DNA from: Methylobacterium persicinum
GTDB lineage: Bacteria; Pseudomonadota; Alphaproteobacteria; Rhizobiales; Beijerinckiaceae
DNA length: 64,000 nt
Direction of reading: 5' to 3'
Assembly (NCBI RefSeq): GCF_022179525.1
Contig: NZ_BPQX01000016.1
Location: 1 to 64,000, forward strand
In this document: one piece after another, positions 8,386 to 17,996 of the stretch
How positions within the stretch are numbered: the stretch's first letter is position 1
Layout: every line of letters begins with the position of its first letter
The notes under the pieces: generated by a model
Database searches by the model: none
Seen by the model: the letters and a program-made list of their open reading frames with translations, nothing else
Told to the model about the DNA's origin: nothing
Made by a program: the position numbers and the translations under genes

Positions 8386-8604
8386 ATGGCGGCTGAGTCG
8401 GGTGAAAACGGGCAGGCCGATCTCGAATCCGAGCTGGCCCGGCTCCGCGAGGAGCATCGCGACCTCGACAGCGCCATCGACGCGCTGGAACGGAGCGTCG
8501 CCGGCGACCAGTTGCAGATCCAGCGGCTGAAGAAGCGCAAGCTGACCCTGCGCGACAGGATCTCCTACATCGAAGACGTCCTGACGCCGGACATCATCGC
8601 CTGA
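8386..8604 (+). CDS. YdcH/DUF465 family small protein, second copy
   Basis: 72 residues from the ATG at 8386, or 86 from an in-frame ATG at 8344; both have plausible ribosome sites (AGGG and GAGG). I prefer the shorter form because family similarity starts later: [19 protein letters not shown], then [17 protein letters not shown], which repeats the helix-KRKL-helix core of the divergent neighbour. Probably soluble, helical and oligomeric. It ends 77 bases before purE. Function unknown. Confidence 0.85.
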   Translation: MAAESGENGQADLESELARLREEHRDLDSAIDALERSVAGDQLQIQRLKKRKLTLRDRISYIEDVLTPDIIA

Positions 8605-8681
8605 GGGGTCTGCTCAGGCACGATCCCGCCTTGCGGCCTGCGTCCCGTGCGGATAAGCGCCCTCTTTTGCCGGAATCCAGC

Positions 8682-9176
8682 ATGTCGGCGCCAACCGTCG
8701 CGATCATCATGGGAAGCCAGTCCGACTGGGCGACCATGCGCCATGCCGCCGAGACGCTGGATGCGCTCGGCGTCCCCTACGACGCGCGCATCGTCTCCGC
8801 CCACCGCACGCCTGACCGGCTCGTCGCCTTCGCCAAGGGCGCGCGGGCGGAGGGCTTCAAGGTGGTGATCGCCGGTGCCGGCGGCGCGGCCCACCTCCCG
8901 GGGATGGCGGCGGCCATGACGAGCCTGCCGGTCTTCGGCGTTCCGGTGGAGTCGAAGGCCCTGTCGGGCCAGGACAGCCTCCTCTCCATCGTGCAGATGC
9001 CGGCGGGCGTGCCGGTCGGCACCCTGGCGATCGGCCGGGCGGGGGCCGTCAACGCCGCCCTCCTCGCCGCCGCGGTGCTGGCGCTCTCGGATGGGGCGCT
9101 GGCGGACCGCCTCGATGCATGGCGCGCCGCCCAGAGCGCCGCAGTGGCCGAACGGCCGGAGAACCAGGACCCGTGA
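8682..9176 (+). CDS. purE: 5-(carboxyamino)imidazole ribonucleotide mutase
   Basis: 164 residues, the usual class I PurE length. It converts N5-CAIR to CAIR in purine synthesis. Motifs: MGSQSDW at 10-16 (phosphate and substrate loop) and SAHRTP at 39-44, where His41 is the catalytic acid/base; [11 protein letters not shown] follows. Start at the ATG at 8682 because the domain begins three residues later. Its stop overlaps the GTG start of purK (GTGA), so the two are translationally coupled. Confidence 0.96.
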   Translation: MSAPTVAIIMGSQSDWATMRHAAETLDALGVPYDARIVSAHRTPDRLVAFAKGARAEGFKVVIAGAGGAAHLPGMAAAMTSLPVFGVPVESKALSGQDSLLSIVQMPAGVPVGTLAIGRAGAVNAALLAAAVLALSDGALADRLDAWRAAQSAAVAERPENQDP

Positions 9177-10270
9177 CGCAGAGTGTGATCGCCCCCGGCT
9201 CGGTGCTTGGGATCGTCGGCGGGGGCCAGCTCGGCCGCATGATCGCCCTGGCGGCGGCCAACCACGGGCTCAAGGTCCACGTCTACGCCCCCGATGCGGA
9301 CAGCCCGGCCTTCGACGTTGCCGCGCGCACCACCTGCGCCGCCTACGATGACGAGGCGGCGCTCGCGGCCTTCGCTGCCGCCGTGGATGTCGTGACCTAC
9401 GAGTTCGAGAACATCCCGCGGGCCACCGCGGAGGTGCTGGCCCGGCATGCCCCCGTCCACCCGAACGCCGACGCCCTGGCGACCACCCAGGACCGGCTCT
9501 CGGAGAAGGCGTTCATCAATGGCCTGGGCATCCCCACCGCCCCATTCCTGGCGGTCGACACGCCGGACGACCTCTCCCGCGCCCTGGAGACGATCGGCCT
9601 GCCGGCAGTGCTGAAGACCCGGCGGTTCGGCTATGACGGCAAGGGCCAGCGCATCATCCGCGAGCCCGGCGAGGGCGACCGCAACGCCATCTTCGCCGAG
9701 TTCGGCGGCGCACCCCTGATCCTCGAAGGCTTCGTGCCCTTCGAGCGGGAAGTCTCCGTGGTGGCGGCCCGGGGGGCGGACGGGAGCTTCGCCGCCTTCG
9801 ACCTCTGCGAGAACGAGCACCGCAACCACATCCTGGCCTTCACCCGCGTCCCCGCCCGGGGCGTGGCGCCGGAGACGGCGCAGGAGGCGTTCCGGATCGC
9901 CCGCACCATCGCCGACGCCCTGGACTATGTCGGGGTGCTGGCGGTGGAGATGTTCCTGGTCCGGGAGGGCGGCGAGCGCCTCGTCGTCAACGAGATCGCC
10001 CCGCGGGTGCACAATTCCGGGCACTGGACCATAGAGGGCGCCCTCACCTCGCAGTTCGAGCAGCATGTCCGCGCCGTCTGCGGCTGGCCCCTCGGCGACG
10101 CATCCCGTGTCGGCGGCTTGCCCAGCGAGATGGAGAACCTAATCGGCGATCAGGTCGAGGCGTGGCGGGAGATCCTGGCCGAGCCCGGCGCCCACCTGCA
10201 CCTCTACGGCAAGGGCGAGGCCCGCCCCGGCCGCAAGATGGGCCACGTCACGCGCCTGAAGGCCCGCTGA
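9173..10270 (+). CDS. purK: 5-(carboxyamino)imidazole ribonucleotide synthase
   Basis: 365 residues from a GTG that overlaps the purE stop. PurK makes N5-CAIR from AIR, bicarbonate and ATP, the step before PurE. It has the N-terminal [11 protein letters not shown] nucleotide-fold motif, then an ATP-grasp domain ([44 protein letters not shown]). The conserved ERExS and EIAPRxHNSGH blocks are intact. A longer in-frame extension to 9119 would lie inside purE and is unlikely. Confidence 0.96.
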   Translation: MTQSVIAPGSVLGIVGGGQLGRMIALAAANHGLKVHVYAPDADSPAFDVAARTTCAAYDDEAALAAFAAAVDVVTYEFENIPRATAEVLARHAPVHPNADALATTQDRLSEKAFINGLGIPTAPFLAVDTPDDLSRALETIGLPAVLKTRRFGYDGKGQRIIREPGEGDRNAIFAEFGGAPLILEGFVPFEREVSVVAARGADGSFAAFDLCENEHRNHILAFTRVPARGVAPETAQEAFRIARTIADALDYVGVLAVEMFLVREGGERLVVNEIAPRVHNSGHWTIEGALTSQFEQHVRAVCGWPLGDASRVGGLPSEMENLIGDQVEAWREILAEPGAHLHLYGKGEARPGRKMGHVTRLKAR

Positions 10271-10586
10271 CGCCCGCAACGACGGGGGGGCGCGTGACGG
10301 TGGCGGACGGGGAAGCCGATTGCGTCCCCCGCGCCACACCGGTACGCCGCCACGTGCCGCGAATCGCGTGATTTCGCCCCCCGGCGGTGGGGGCCATACC
10401 TTCGCCACATCGCGCCGGTTCCAACGCCGCGTGATCCCCGGATGACGGGGAGCCGGCTTTAAGCCGGTCTTCACCGTGTTGCGCGAAACGTGTCCCGATC
10501 CCGTGGACGCCGCGCGACCGGCCGGGACTGATCGGACGATGGGGCGGGGCACCGCAGGACACGGTGGCTCCCGGGAGAATGGGGCG
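10271..10586. other. Gene-free gap downstream of purK
   Basis: 316 bases with no convincing gene. The only structure I see is a 15-base inverted repeat, CCGGCTTTAAGCCGG, at 10453-10467, which could be a terminator stem for purK or a regulator site. No T tract follows it. Confidence 0.5.
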
Positions 10587-11459
10587 ATGACGCAACGCTA
10601 CGGGCTCGTTGGGAAGGCCGCGCTGGTCGGCGCGGCGGTGGTCGCGGCCGCGGGTCTGGCCGGCTGCGAGACCGTCGGCAGCGCCGCGGGTGCGCGCCAA
10701 TACGCGGTGCTTGAGACGGACACGACGGGGGCGACGACGAGCAACATCGCGTCGCTGAGCGAGGTGATCCAGCGCAATCCCTCGGATGCCGCCGCCTACA
10801 CCACCCGCGGCGCGGCCTATGCCCGGGCGGGGCAGTTCAGCGAGGCGATCGGCGACTTCACGAAGGCGATCCAGCTCGATCCGAACTCGGCCTCGGCCTA
10901 CAACAACCGGGCGTTGGCCCTGCGCCAGACCGGCCGCAACGACGCTGCCCTGCAGGATTTCTCGAAGGCGATCAGCGCCGACCCGAACTACGGCCCGGCC
11001 TATATCGGCCGCGCCAACGTGGAGCGGGCACAGGGCAACCTCGACGCGGCGCTCAACGACCTCAACATCGCGATCCGGCTGAGCCCGGAATCGGCCGAGG
11101 CGTACCATGCCCGCGGCCTCGTCAAGCAGAAGCAGGGGCTCGACACCCAGGCGATCGCCGACTTCGACTCCGCCATCGACCGCAACCCCTTCGTGGCGGC
11201 GCCCTACGCCGCCCGGGGCCAGAGCCTCATCGCCACGAACCAGTATCCGAAGGCGATCGAGGACTACAACGCGGCGCTCAACGTGAACAACAAGGACGCG
11301 ACGTCCTGGGCGTATCGCGGGTTGGCCTACGAGAAGTCGGGCCAGCGCAAGGAGGCCCTGGACAACTACCAGCGCGCCGCCACCATCGACCCGAACAACG
11401 CGGTGGCGAAATCCGGCCTGTCGCGGGTGCAGGGCGGTTTGGGCTCGGTGTTCAACTGA
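10587..11459 (+). CDS. TPR-repeat lipoprotein
   Basis: 290 residues. A lipoprotein signal ends in the lipobox LAGC (Cys near residue 27), so the protein is probably anchored in a membrane facing the periplasm. From about residue 55 to 285 there are about seven tandem tetratricopeptide repeats, recognisable by recurring A-Y-x-x-R-G-x-A and AIxDFxxAIxxxP patterns. TPR lipoproteins of this shape (NlpI-like) act as scaffolds for envelope enzymes. Start at the ATG at 10587, where the signal peptide begins. Single gene followed by a family B repeat. Confidence 0.85.
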   Translation: MTQRYGLVGKAALVGAAVVAAAGLAGCETVGSAAGARQYAVLETDTTGATTSNIASLSEVIQRNPSDAAAYTTRGAAYARAGQFSEAIGDFTKAIQLDPNSASAYNNRALALRQTGRNDAALQDFSKAISADPNYGPAYIGRANVERAQGNLDAALNDLNIAIRLSPESAEAYHARGLVKQKQGLDTQAIADFDSAIDRNPFVAAPYAARGQSLIATNQYPKAIEDYNAALNVNNKDATSWAYRGLAYEKSGQRKEALDNYQRAATIDPNNAVAKSGLSRVQGGLGSVFN

Positions 11460-11474
11460 TCAGGCCACGGCGGC

Positions 11475-11568
11475 CGTCATTGCGAGCGTGAGCGACGCAA
11501 TCCAGCCGGCGCCGCCCCGTCCGGAGCCGTCGCGCACTGGATTGCGTCGGCTTCGCCTCGCCATGACG
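11475..11568. repeat. Family B palindromic repeat, copy 2
   Basis: Begins CGTCATTGCGAGCG and ends GCCATGACG, with ATCCAG and CTGGAT as inner arms. It lies between the TPR lipoprotein gene and the end of the pim-like operon. Confidence 0.75.
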
Positions 11569-11650
11569 GGTGTGGCGGGCGGGGACACGTGCGTCTCCCC
11601 TCCTGCGATGCTGGGTCGGGAGTGACGACGCAGGGGCACTCCAAGCCATC

Positions 11651-11668
11651 CGCCTCAGGATGAGGTGG
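11651..11668. repeat. Fragment of a family A repeat
   Basis: GCCTCAGGATGAGGTGG matches only the right end of family A. It sits just downstream of the last acyl-CoA dehydrogenase gene. Confidence 0.5.
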
Positions 11669-11688
11669 TTTGGTGGGACGACCGCGGC

Positions 11689-12843
11689 TTACGCCGCCAG
11701 CAGGCCGTCCTCCGCGTCGGTGATGGTGCGCATGTGGTGGGGGGTGTCGCCGAGTTGGGTGGCGATCATCGCCAGCCGCTTGAAGTGGTGCGCGCCGAGA
11801 TATTCCATCGTCATGCCGATGCCGCCGTGGAGCTGCACCGCCTCCTGGCCGAGATTGCGGCAGGCGGTGTTGATCCGCACCTTCACCGCCGCCATCGCCG
11901 CCGCGCGGGCGTTTGCGTCCTCGGCATCGACCATCATCGCCGCGTAAAGGGCCATCGAGCGGGCCTGTTCCAGCTCAATCAGCATGTCCACCGCCCGGTG
12001 CTGGAGGGCCTGGAAGGCGCCGATCGTCGTGCCAAACTGCGTGCGGGTCTTGAGGTACTCGACGGTCAGCCGATGGAGGGTCTCCATCGAGCCCACTGCC
12101 TCGGCGGCGAGCGCCGCGATGCCGTGCTCGATCACCCGTTCGAGGAGGGGCAACCCGCCCTCCGGGTCGCCCAGCACCGCGTCCGCCGGCAGCGGCACGT
12201 TCGAGAACGACACCTCCGCCGCCCGGCCGCCATCCTGCGTCGGGTAAGGCGCGATGCTGACGCCCGGCGCGTCGGCGGGGACGAGGAACAGGCCGATCCC
12301 CGCCCGGTCCCGGCGCTCGCCGGAGACCCGCGCCGAGACCACGATCAGCCCGGCTGAATCGGCGTTCGGGACGATGGATTTCGCCCCGTTGAGCACGAAG
12401 CCGCCACCGTCGCGCCGGGCGGTGGTTGCCACGTCGAACAGGTCGTAGCGCGATTGGCGTTCGGTATGGGCGAGGGTCAAGCGCAGCGCGCCCTCGATCA
12501 GACCGGGGGCGAGGCGGGCCAGCTGCTCGGAGCTTCCCCCGAGGCGCAGGGCGGTGGCGCCGAGCACCAGGGTCGGGAACAGGGGCTCCACCACGAGGTG
12601 GCGGCCGACCGATTCCATCACCAGCATGGTCTCGACGGGACCGCCGCCGAAGCCGCCGGCCTCCTCCGGAAAGGGGAGGCCAAAGATGCCGAGTTCGGCG
12701 AACTTTTGCCAGTTCGCGTCGGGGAAGCCGAGCGGCGCCTTGGCATGGCCCTGCCGGGCTTCGAGCGAGGGATACAGCCCGGCGCAAAGCCGTTCGACGC
12801 TGTCGCGCAGGAGCGACTGGTCCTCGTTCAGGTCGAAATCCAT
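11689..12843 (-). CDS. pimD: Acyl-CoA dehydrogenase, PimD-like (small subunit)
   Basis: 384 residues with the acyl-CoA dehydrogenase fold: an N-terminal helical domain (MDFDLNEDQSLLRDSVERL), a middle beta domain with NGAKSIVPNAD, and a C-terminal FAD helical domain ending in VQLHGGIGMTMEYLGAHHFKR. It is the last gene of a pimF-B-C-D-like series and would pair with the dehydrogenase at 13087-14283 to desaturate dicarboxyl-CoA thioesters. A 243-base gap holding a family A repeat separates the two, so expression could differ. The symbol rests on gene order and similarity. Confidence 0.82.
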   Translation of the reverse strand: MDFDLNEDQSLLRDSVERLCAGLYPSLEARQGHAKAPLGFPDANWQKFAELGIFGLPFPEEAGGFGGGPVETMLVMESVGRHLVVEPLFPTLVLGATALRLGGSSEQLARLAPGLIEGALRLTLAHTERQSRYDLFDVATTARRDGGGFVLNGAKSIVPNADSAGLIVVSARVSGERRDRAGIGLFLVPADAPGVSIAPYPTQDGGRAAEVSFSNVPLPADAVLGDPEGGLPLLERVIEHGIAALAAEAVGSMETLHRLTVEYLKTRTQFGTTIGAFQALQHRAVDMLIELEQARSMALYAAMMVDAEDANARAAAMAAVKVRINTACRNLGQEAVQLHGGIGMTMEYLGAHHFKRLAMIATQLGDTPHHMRTITDAEDGLLAA

Positions 12844-12924
12844 TCTGCTCTCCTGTGTCGTTCCCTCCCCCGCAGACGGGACGTTTGCGGGATCCGAGCG
12901 CCGACCGCCTATCCCACCCCTCCC

Positions 12925-13032
12925 CCTCATCCTGAGGTGCGGCGAAGCCGCCTCGAAGGAGCCTTCCAGACGTCTCTGCGATCCCTGGAGCCCTCCTTCG
13001 AGGCCCGCTGACGCGGGCACCTCAGGATGAGG
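12925..13032. repeat. Family A palindromic repeat, copy inside the pim-like operon
   Basis: 108 bases from CCTCATCCTGAGGTGCGGCG to GGGCACCTCAGGATGAGG, with inner arms CGAAGGAGCCTTCCAG and CTGGAGCCCTCCTTCGAGG. It can form a long stem and separates the pimC-like and pimD-like genes. Confidence 0.85.
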
Positions 13033-13086
13033 AAGAGGGTGGGAATGGTTGTTCAATAAACTCCGTCGAGGGGGATGGGCCGGTGG

Positions 13087-14283
13087 TCACAACCCCAAAA
13101 TACCCTTGGCGATCACATTGTGCTGGATTTCGTTCGAGCCGCCGTAGATCGAGACCTTGCGGTTGTTGAAGTAGCTCGGCGCCGCGGCATCGACCCAGTC
13201 GAAACCGCCGGGCAGGTCGTTGGCGCCCTCCCCCCTCAACGGGGCGGCCAGCGCGAAGGGGCCGGCGAGTTCCAGCAACAACTCGGTCGCCGCCTGCTGC
13301 AACTGCGAGCCGCGGATCTTGAGGAGCGAGGAGGCCGGATCGGGCTCGACCGAATCCGCCCTTCCCTGCTTGGCGGCGACCCGCATCTGGGTGATCTCGA
13401 GCGCCTTCAGCTCGACCTCGACCCCGGCGACCCGGGCGCGGAAATCGCGGTCGTCCCACATCGTCCCCTGCCCCGCCGGCATCTCCCGGGCGAGGCGCTT
13501 GATGCGGCTGATCCGCTCCTTGGTGAGGCCGATCCGGGCGATGCCGGTGCGCTCGTTGGCGAGCAGGAATTTCGCGTAGTCCCAGCCCTTGTTCTCCTCG
13601 CCGACGAGGTTCTCCACCGGCACCCGTACGGAGTCGAAGAACACCTCGTTGACCTCGTGTCGCCCCTCCAGGGTGATGATCGGGCGCACGGTGATGCCGG
13701 GCGTCTTCATGTCGATGAGCAGGAAGGAGATGCCCCGCTGCTTCTTGGCCTCGAAGTCGGTGCGGACGAGACAGAAGATCCAGTCCGCGTGCTGGCCCAG
13801 CGTCGTCCAGGTCTTCTGGCCGTCGACGATGTAGTGGTCGCCGTCGCGCACCGCCTTGGTCTTGAGGGAGGCGAGGTCCGAGCCGGCGCCGGGCTCGGAG
13901 AAGCCCTGGCACCACCAGTCGTCGAGGTTGGCGGCCCGGGGGAGGAAGCGCTCCTTCTGGTCCTGCCGCCCGAAGGTGGCGAGCACAGGCCCGAACATGT
14001 AGCAGTTGAACTGCTGCGGCAGGGGCACCGCCGCCTGGAACAGTTCCTCCGTGTAGATGTAGCGCTGGACCGTGGTCCAATCCCGGCCGCCCCATTCCTT
14101 GGGCCAGTGCGGCACCGCCCAGCCCTTGGCGTTGAGGATCCGCTGGCTGGTGACGATGTCCTCCTTGGAGAGGCCGCGCCCCTCCGAGACCTTGCGCCGG
14201 ATCTCGGCCGGGATCTGTTCCCGGCAGAAGCTGCGGACTTCGTCGCGGAACGCGATCTCGTCGGCGGTGAAGCGGAGATCCAT
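13087..14283 (-). CDS. pimC: Acyl-CoA dehydrogenase, PimC-like (large subunit)
   Basis: 398 residues. It begins MDLRFTADEIAFRDEVRSF and holds the middle-domain motif QGFSEPGAGSDLASLKTKA, then DGQKTWTTLGQHADWIFCLVR, and the C-terminal RKVSIYGGSNEIQHNVIAKG. This matches the large subunit of pimeloyl-CoA dehydrogenase-type enzymes. Its start is three bases from the thiolase stop, so the two are tightly coupled. Electrons would leave through an electron-transfer flavoprotein encoded elsewhere. Confidence 0.86.
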   Translation of the reverse strand: MDLRFTADEIAFRDEVRSFCREQIPAEIRRKVSEGRGLSKEDIVTSQRILNAKGWAVPHWPKEWGGRDWTTVQRYIYTEELFQAAVPLPQQFNCYMFGPVLATFGRQDQKERFLPRAANLDDWWCQGFSEPGAGSDLASLKTKAVRDGDHYIVDGQKTWTTLGQHADWIFCLVRTDFEAKKQRGISFLLIDMKTPGITVRPIITLEGRHEVNEVFFDSVRVPVENLVGEENKGWDYAKFLLANERTGIARIGLTKERISRIKRLAREMPAGQGTMWDDRDFRARVAGVEVELKALEITQMRVAAKQGRADSVEPDPASSLLKIRGSQLQQAATELLLELAGPFALAAPLRGEGANDLPGGFDWVDAAAPSYFNNRKVSIYGGSNEIQHNVIAKGILGL

Positions 14284-14286
14284 TGA

Positions 14287-15471
14287 TCAGCCCCCGATTG
14301 CGAACAGGCCGGCGCAGCCCTGGCCGCCGGCGACGCACATGGTGACGACGGCGTAGCGCGCCCCCCGGCGGCGGCCTTCCAGCAGGGCGTGGCCGACGAG
14401 GCGGGCGCCCGACATGCCGAAGGGGTGGCCGATGGCGATGGCGCCGCCGTTGATGTTGACCTTTTCCGGGTCGATCCCGAGCCGGTCGCGGCAATAGACG
14501 GATTGCGAGGCGAACGCCTCGTTCAATTCCCAAAGGTCGATGTCGGAGACCTTGAGCCCGTGCCGTTCGAGCAGGCGCGGCACGGCGAAGACCGGGCCGA
14601 TGCCCATCTCCTCCGGCGAGCAGCCCGCCGAGGCGAAGCCCCGGAAGGTGCCGAGCGGGGTCAGACCCCGTCGGGCGGCCTCGTCGGCGGACATCAGCAC
14701 GCTGGCCGAGGCGCCGTCGGACAGCTGGCTGGCATTGCCCGCGGTGATGAACGCCCCCTCCCCGCGAACCGGCTTCAGCTTGGCGAGGGCTTCGAAGGTG
14801 GTGTCGGGCCGGTTGCCCTCGTCCTTGGCGAGCCGCGTCTCGACCTGCTGCGTCTCGCCGGTCGCCTTATCGGTGACGGCCATCACCGCATCCATCGGCA
14901 CGATCTCGTCGTCAAACAGGCCGGCGGCCTGGGCGGCGGCGGTGCGGCGCTGGCTTTCCAGGGCGAAGGCGTCCTGCACCTCCCGGGAGATGCCGTAGCG
15001 CTCGGCGACGATGTCAGCGGTCTCGATCATCGGCATGGCGATGGCCGGCAGGTGTTCGTCCAGCCACGGGTGGCGGGTGAGGTCCCGCTGGACATGGGGA
15101 AGCACGACGCTGATTGATTCGACACCGCCCGCCACGGCGACGGGCACGCCGTCGAGGATGATCCGCCGGGCGGCGGAGGCGATGGCCTCCAGCCCCGAGG
15201 CGCAGAAGCGCGAGACCGTGACGCCCGCCGACTGGACCGGAATGCCCGCCACCAGGGCGGACCGGCGGGCGACGTTGCCCCCCGTGGAGCCCTCGGGATA
15301 GCCGCAGCCGATGACGACCTCCTCCACCGCCTCCGGTTCGAGCCGGGCGCGGCCGAGGGCGGCGCGAATCGCATGGGCGGCGAGGTTGGGCCCGTTGGTC
15401 TGGTTGAACGCGCCCCGCTGCGCCTTGCCGATCGGCGTGCGGGCGGTCGAGACGATCACCGCGTCGGTCAT
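14287..15471 (-). CDS. pimB: Acetyl-CoA acyltransferase (thiolase), PimB-like
   Basis: 394 residues, full length for a degradative thiolase that cleaves 3-ketoacyl-CoA with CoA. The nucleophile is Cys90 in [11 protein letters not shown]. The C-terminal motifs [11 protein letters not shown] (His) and [12 protein letters not shown] (Cys) complete the active site. It follows the bifunctional hydratase/dehydrogenase after a 193-base gap that holds a family A repeat, and it precedes the dehydrogenase pair. Confidence 0.9.
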   Translation of the reverse strand: MTDAVIVSTARTPIGKAQRGAFNQTNGPNLAAHAIRAALGRARLEPEAVEEVVIGCGYPEGSTGGNVARRSALVAGIPVQSAGVTVSRFCASGLEAIASAARRIILDGVPVAVAGGVESISVVLPHVQRDLTRHPWLDEHLPAIAMPMIETADIVAERYGISREVQDAFALESQRRTAAAQAAGLFDDEIVPMDAVMAVTDKATGETQQVETRLAKDEGNRPDTTFEALAKLKPVRGEGAFITAGNASQLSDGASASVLMSADEAARRGLTPLGTFRGFASAGCSPEEMGIGPVFAVPRLLERHGLKVSDIDLWELNEAFASQSVYCRDRLGIDPEKVNINGGAIAIGHPFGMSGARLVGHALLEGRRRGARYAVVTMCVAGGQGCAGLFAIGG

Positions 15472-15527
15472 GCGATCCTCCGTTTGGCGCTGATGCTCCC
15501 AGTAGCTTCCCCGTGCCCCACCCGCGG

Positions 15528-15638
15528 CCTCATCCTGAGGTGCTGGCGCGCAGCGGCAGCCTCTAAGGAGGTTTCCAGGGATCGCGAGACCACTGGAGCC
15601 CTCCTTCGAGGCCGCTGACGCGGCACCTCAGGATGAGG
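15528..15638. repeat. Family A palindromic repeat, second copy inside the pim-like operon
   Basis: 111 bases from CCTCATCCTGAGGTGCTGGC to GCGGCACCTCAGGATGAGG, with inner arms around TTTCCAG and CTGGAGCCCTCCTTCGAGG. It lies between the pimF-like and pimB-like genes. Confidence 0.85.
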
Positions 15639-15664
15639 TGGGGGATAGCAGCGCGTCGATACCA

Positions 15665-17737
15665 TCACGCCTTCGCCCGCGGGTCCCCGAACCGGCCGCC
15701 CTCGGCGGCGAGGCGTTGGAGAAGTGGAGCGGGGGTCAGGCTTTCGTCGCCGGTCTCGGCGGCGAAGCGGGTGAGGTCGGCGGCGATCCGGTCGAGGCCG
15801 ACCGTGTCGGCCCAGTGCATCGGGCCGCCCCGCCAGGCGGGCCAGTTGTAGCCGTTGATCCAGATCGTATCGATGTCCCCGGGACGGGCAGCGATGCCCT
15901 CCTCCAGGATCCGCGCGCCCTCGTTGACCATCGGGTACATCAGCCGCGCGACGATCTCGTCCGCGGTGAAGCTGCGGCGGGCGATGCCGTGTGCCTCGGC
16001 GGTCCGGGCGATCAGCGCCTCCACCTCCGGGTCGCGGGTGCCGGTGCGCGCGCCGTCGGCGTAGACGTAGAAGCCGCGTCCGGTCTTCTGGCCGTAGCGG
16101 CCCATCTCGGCGAGCGCGTCGGCGACGGGCGCCCGGCCGCCGAAATCCTTGCGCGAGCGCCAGCCGATATCGAGCCCCGCGAGGTCGCCCATGGCGAAGG
16201 GCCCCATGCGGAAGCCGAACTCCGTCACCGCCGCGTCGATCTCGTGCGGCAGGGCGCCTTCCAGCAACAGACGCTCGCCCGCCTTGCTGCGCTTCTCGAG
16301 CATGCGGTTGCCGACGAAGCCGAAGCACACGCCCACCGCCACCGGAAGCTTGTTCAGCCGCCGGCCGAGGTCGAGGGCCGTGGCCAGTACCTCCGGCGCG
16401 GTCCTGTCGGCGCGGACCACCTCCACGAGGCGCATGACGTTGGCCGGACTGAAGAAATGCATCCCCAGCACGTCCTGCGGCCGGCTCGTCACGGCGGCGA
16501 TGGCGTTCACGTCGAGGTAGGAGGTGTTGGTGGCCAGGATCGCACCCGGCTTGGCGACGCGGTCGAGCTCGGAAAAGATCGCGCGCTTGACGCCCATCTC
16601 CTCAAAGGCCGCCTCCACCACGATATCGGCCTCCGCCGCGTGGGCGAGGCCGACCGCGCCGGTGATACGGTTGATGCGGGCGTCCCGCTCCTCCTCCGTG
16701 ATCGATCCGCGCTTGGCCGAGCCGGCATAGAGCCCCCGCACCCGGTCGAGGCCCTGGCCCAGCGCCCCCTGCTCGGTCTCGATCACCGTGACGGGGATGC
16801 CCGCGTTGGCGAAGCACATGGCGATGCCCCCGCCCATCGTGCCCGCGCCGATCACCGCCGCCCGGGCGATCTCCCGGCGGGGCGTGTCCTTCGGCAGGCC
16901 CGGCACCTTGGCGGCCTCGCGCTCGGCGAAGAAGGCGTGGCGGAGCGCCCGGGAGCGGGGATCGTCCACCAGGGCGCGGAACTCGTCCCGCTCCGCCGCC
17001 ACGGCCTCGTCGAAGGGCTTGTCGAAGGCCCCGCGCACCGCCCGGACCAGGGCGGCGACGTTGGTCGCCTGCGGGTCGCGCTTCAGGGCCTCGGCGGCCT
17101 TGGCCTCGAAGGTCTCGCGCTCCTCCGGCGTCAGGCGCTCGTCCCGGTCCCGGGCCCGGGGCAGGCGGCCGGCATCGGCCAGCTCGCGGGCATGGGTGCG
17201 GGCGGCCTCGCGGAGGTCGCCGAGTTCCACCTCGTCCACGACGCCGAGTTCCGCCGCCTTGCCGGCACCCACCGGCTCGCCGGTCAGCATCATCGCGAAG
17301 GCCGCCGTTGGGCCGATCAGCCGGGGAAGGCGCTGCGTGCCCCCGGCGCCGGGGATCAGCCCCAGATTGATCTCCGGCAGGCCGAGCTTCGCCCCAGGGG
17401 CGGCCAGCCGCGCGTGGCAGGCGAGCGCCAGTTCGAGGCCTCCACCCAGCGCCGCGCCGTTGATCGCGGCGACGATGGGCTTGGAGGCACCGTCGATCCG
17501 CGCCAGGATCTCTGGCAGGATCGGGGACTGGGGCGGCTTGCCGAACTCGCTGATGTCGGCCCCGCCGACGAAGAGCTTGCCCTCGGCCGCGATCACCACG
17601 GCGCGGACGGTCGCATCGGCCAGGGCCTCCGCGAGGCCGGCATCCAGGGCGGCGCGAAGTCCGGCGCCGAGGGCGTTGACGGGCGGGTTCGAGAGGGTGA
17701 GCACAGCGATGCCGCCGTGGTCGTCACGCTGAATCAC
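15665..17737 (-). CDS. pimF: Bifunctional enoyl-CoA hydratase/3-hydroxyacyl-CoA dehydrogenase, PimF-like
   Basis: 690 residues. Residues 1 to about 200 are an enoyl-CoA hydratase: oxyanion region LFVGGADISEF, then GGGLELALACHAR and PEINLGLIPGAGGTQRLPRL with catalytic-type Glu102 and Glu122. The 3-hydroxyacyl-CoA dehydrogenase begins with the NAD loop GAGTMGGGIAMCFANAG at 297-313, followed by GMHFFSPANVMRLVEVV and two C-terminal helical domains. It hydrates and oxidises trans-enoyl-CoA. First gene of the minus-strand operon; a perfect palindrome starts 14 bases upstream of its start codon. Confidence 0.92.
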   Translation of the reverse strand: MIQRDDHGGIAVLTLSNPPVNALGAGLRAALDAGLAEALADATVRAVVIAAEGKLFVGGADISEFGKPPQSPILPEILARIDGASKPIVAAINGAALGGGLELALACHARLAAPGAKLGLPEINLGLIPGAGGTQRLPRLIGPTAAFAMMLTGEPVGAGKAAELGVVDEVELGDLREAARTHARELADAGRLPRARDRDERLTPEERETFEAKAAEALKRDPQATNVAALVRAVRGAFDKPFDEAVAAERDEFRALVDDPRSRALRHAFFAEREAAKVPGLPKDTPRREIARAAVIGAGTMGGGIAMCFANAGIPVTVIETEQGALGQGLDRVRGLYAGSAKRGSITEEERDARINRITGAVGLAHAAEADIVVEAAFEEMGVKRAIFSELDRVAKPGAILATNTSYLDVNAIAAVTSRPQDVLGMHFFSPANVMRLVEVVRADRTAPEVLATALDLGRRLNKLPVAVGVCFGFVGNRMLEKRSKAGERLLLEGALPHEIDAAVTEFGFRMGPFAMGDLAGLDIGWRSRKDFGGRAPVADALAEMGRYGQKTGRGFYVYADGARTGTRDPEVEALIARTAEAHGIARRSFTADEIVARLMYPMVNEGARILEEGIAARPGDIDTIWINGYNWPAWRGGPMHWADTVGLDRIAADLTRFAAETGDESLTPAPLLQRLAAEGGRFGDPRAKA

Positions 17738-17751
17738 TCTGTCCCTCCCTG

Positions 17752-17766
17752 TTCCGCACTGCGGAA
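17752..17766. promoter_or_regulatory. Candidate IclR-type operator at the pimF-like promoter
   Basis: TTCCGCA-C-TGCGGAA is a perfect seven-base inverted repeat with one central base. A short AT-rich palindrome, ATTCTGAAT, follows at 17771-17779. It is 14 bases from the start codon, so binding could block transcription or translation. A matching site lies at 18223-18239. Confidence 0.65.
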
Positions 17767-17887
17767 TACTATTCTGAATTTTTGCGAGGATGGCCCGGAT
17801 GATCTAAGGGTGTCAAGGCGAGGCGGGATGACATGGATGGTCGCCGCGCCTGCCATGATCGGTTTGATCGCCCCTCCCAGCCATCCT

Positions 17888-17996
17888 CCTCATCCTGAGG
17901 TGCGGCGTCAGCCGGCTCGAAGGAGGGCTCCAGTGATCTCAGCGAGTCCTGGAGCCCTCCTTCGAGGTCCGCTCTTGCGGGCGCCTTAGGATGAGG
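17888..17996. repeat. Family A palindromic repeat, copy in the divergent gap
   Basis: 109 bases from CCTCATCCTGAGGTGCGGCG to GGCGCCTTAGGATGAGG, one base different from the consensus right end. Inner arms are AAGGAGGGCTCCAG and CTGGAGCCCTCCTT. Confidence 0.85.
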
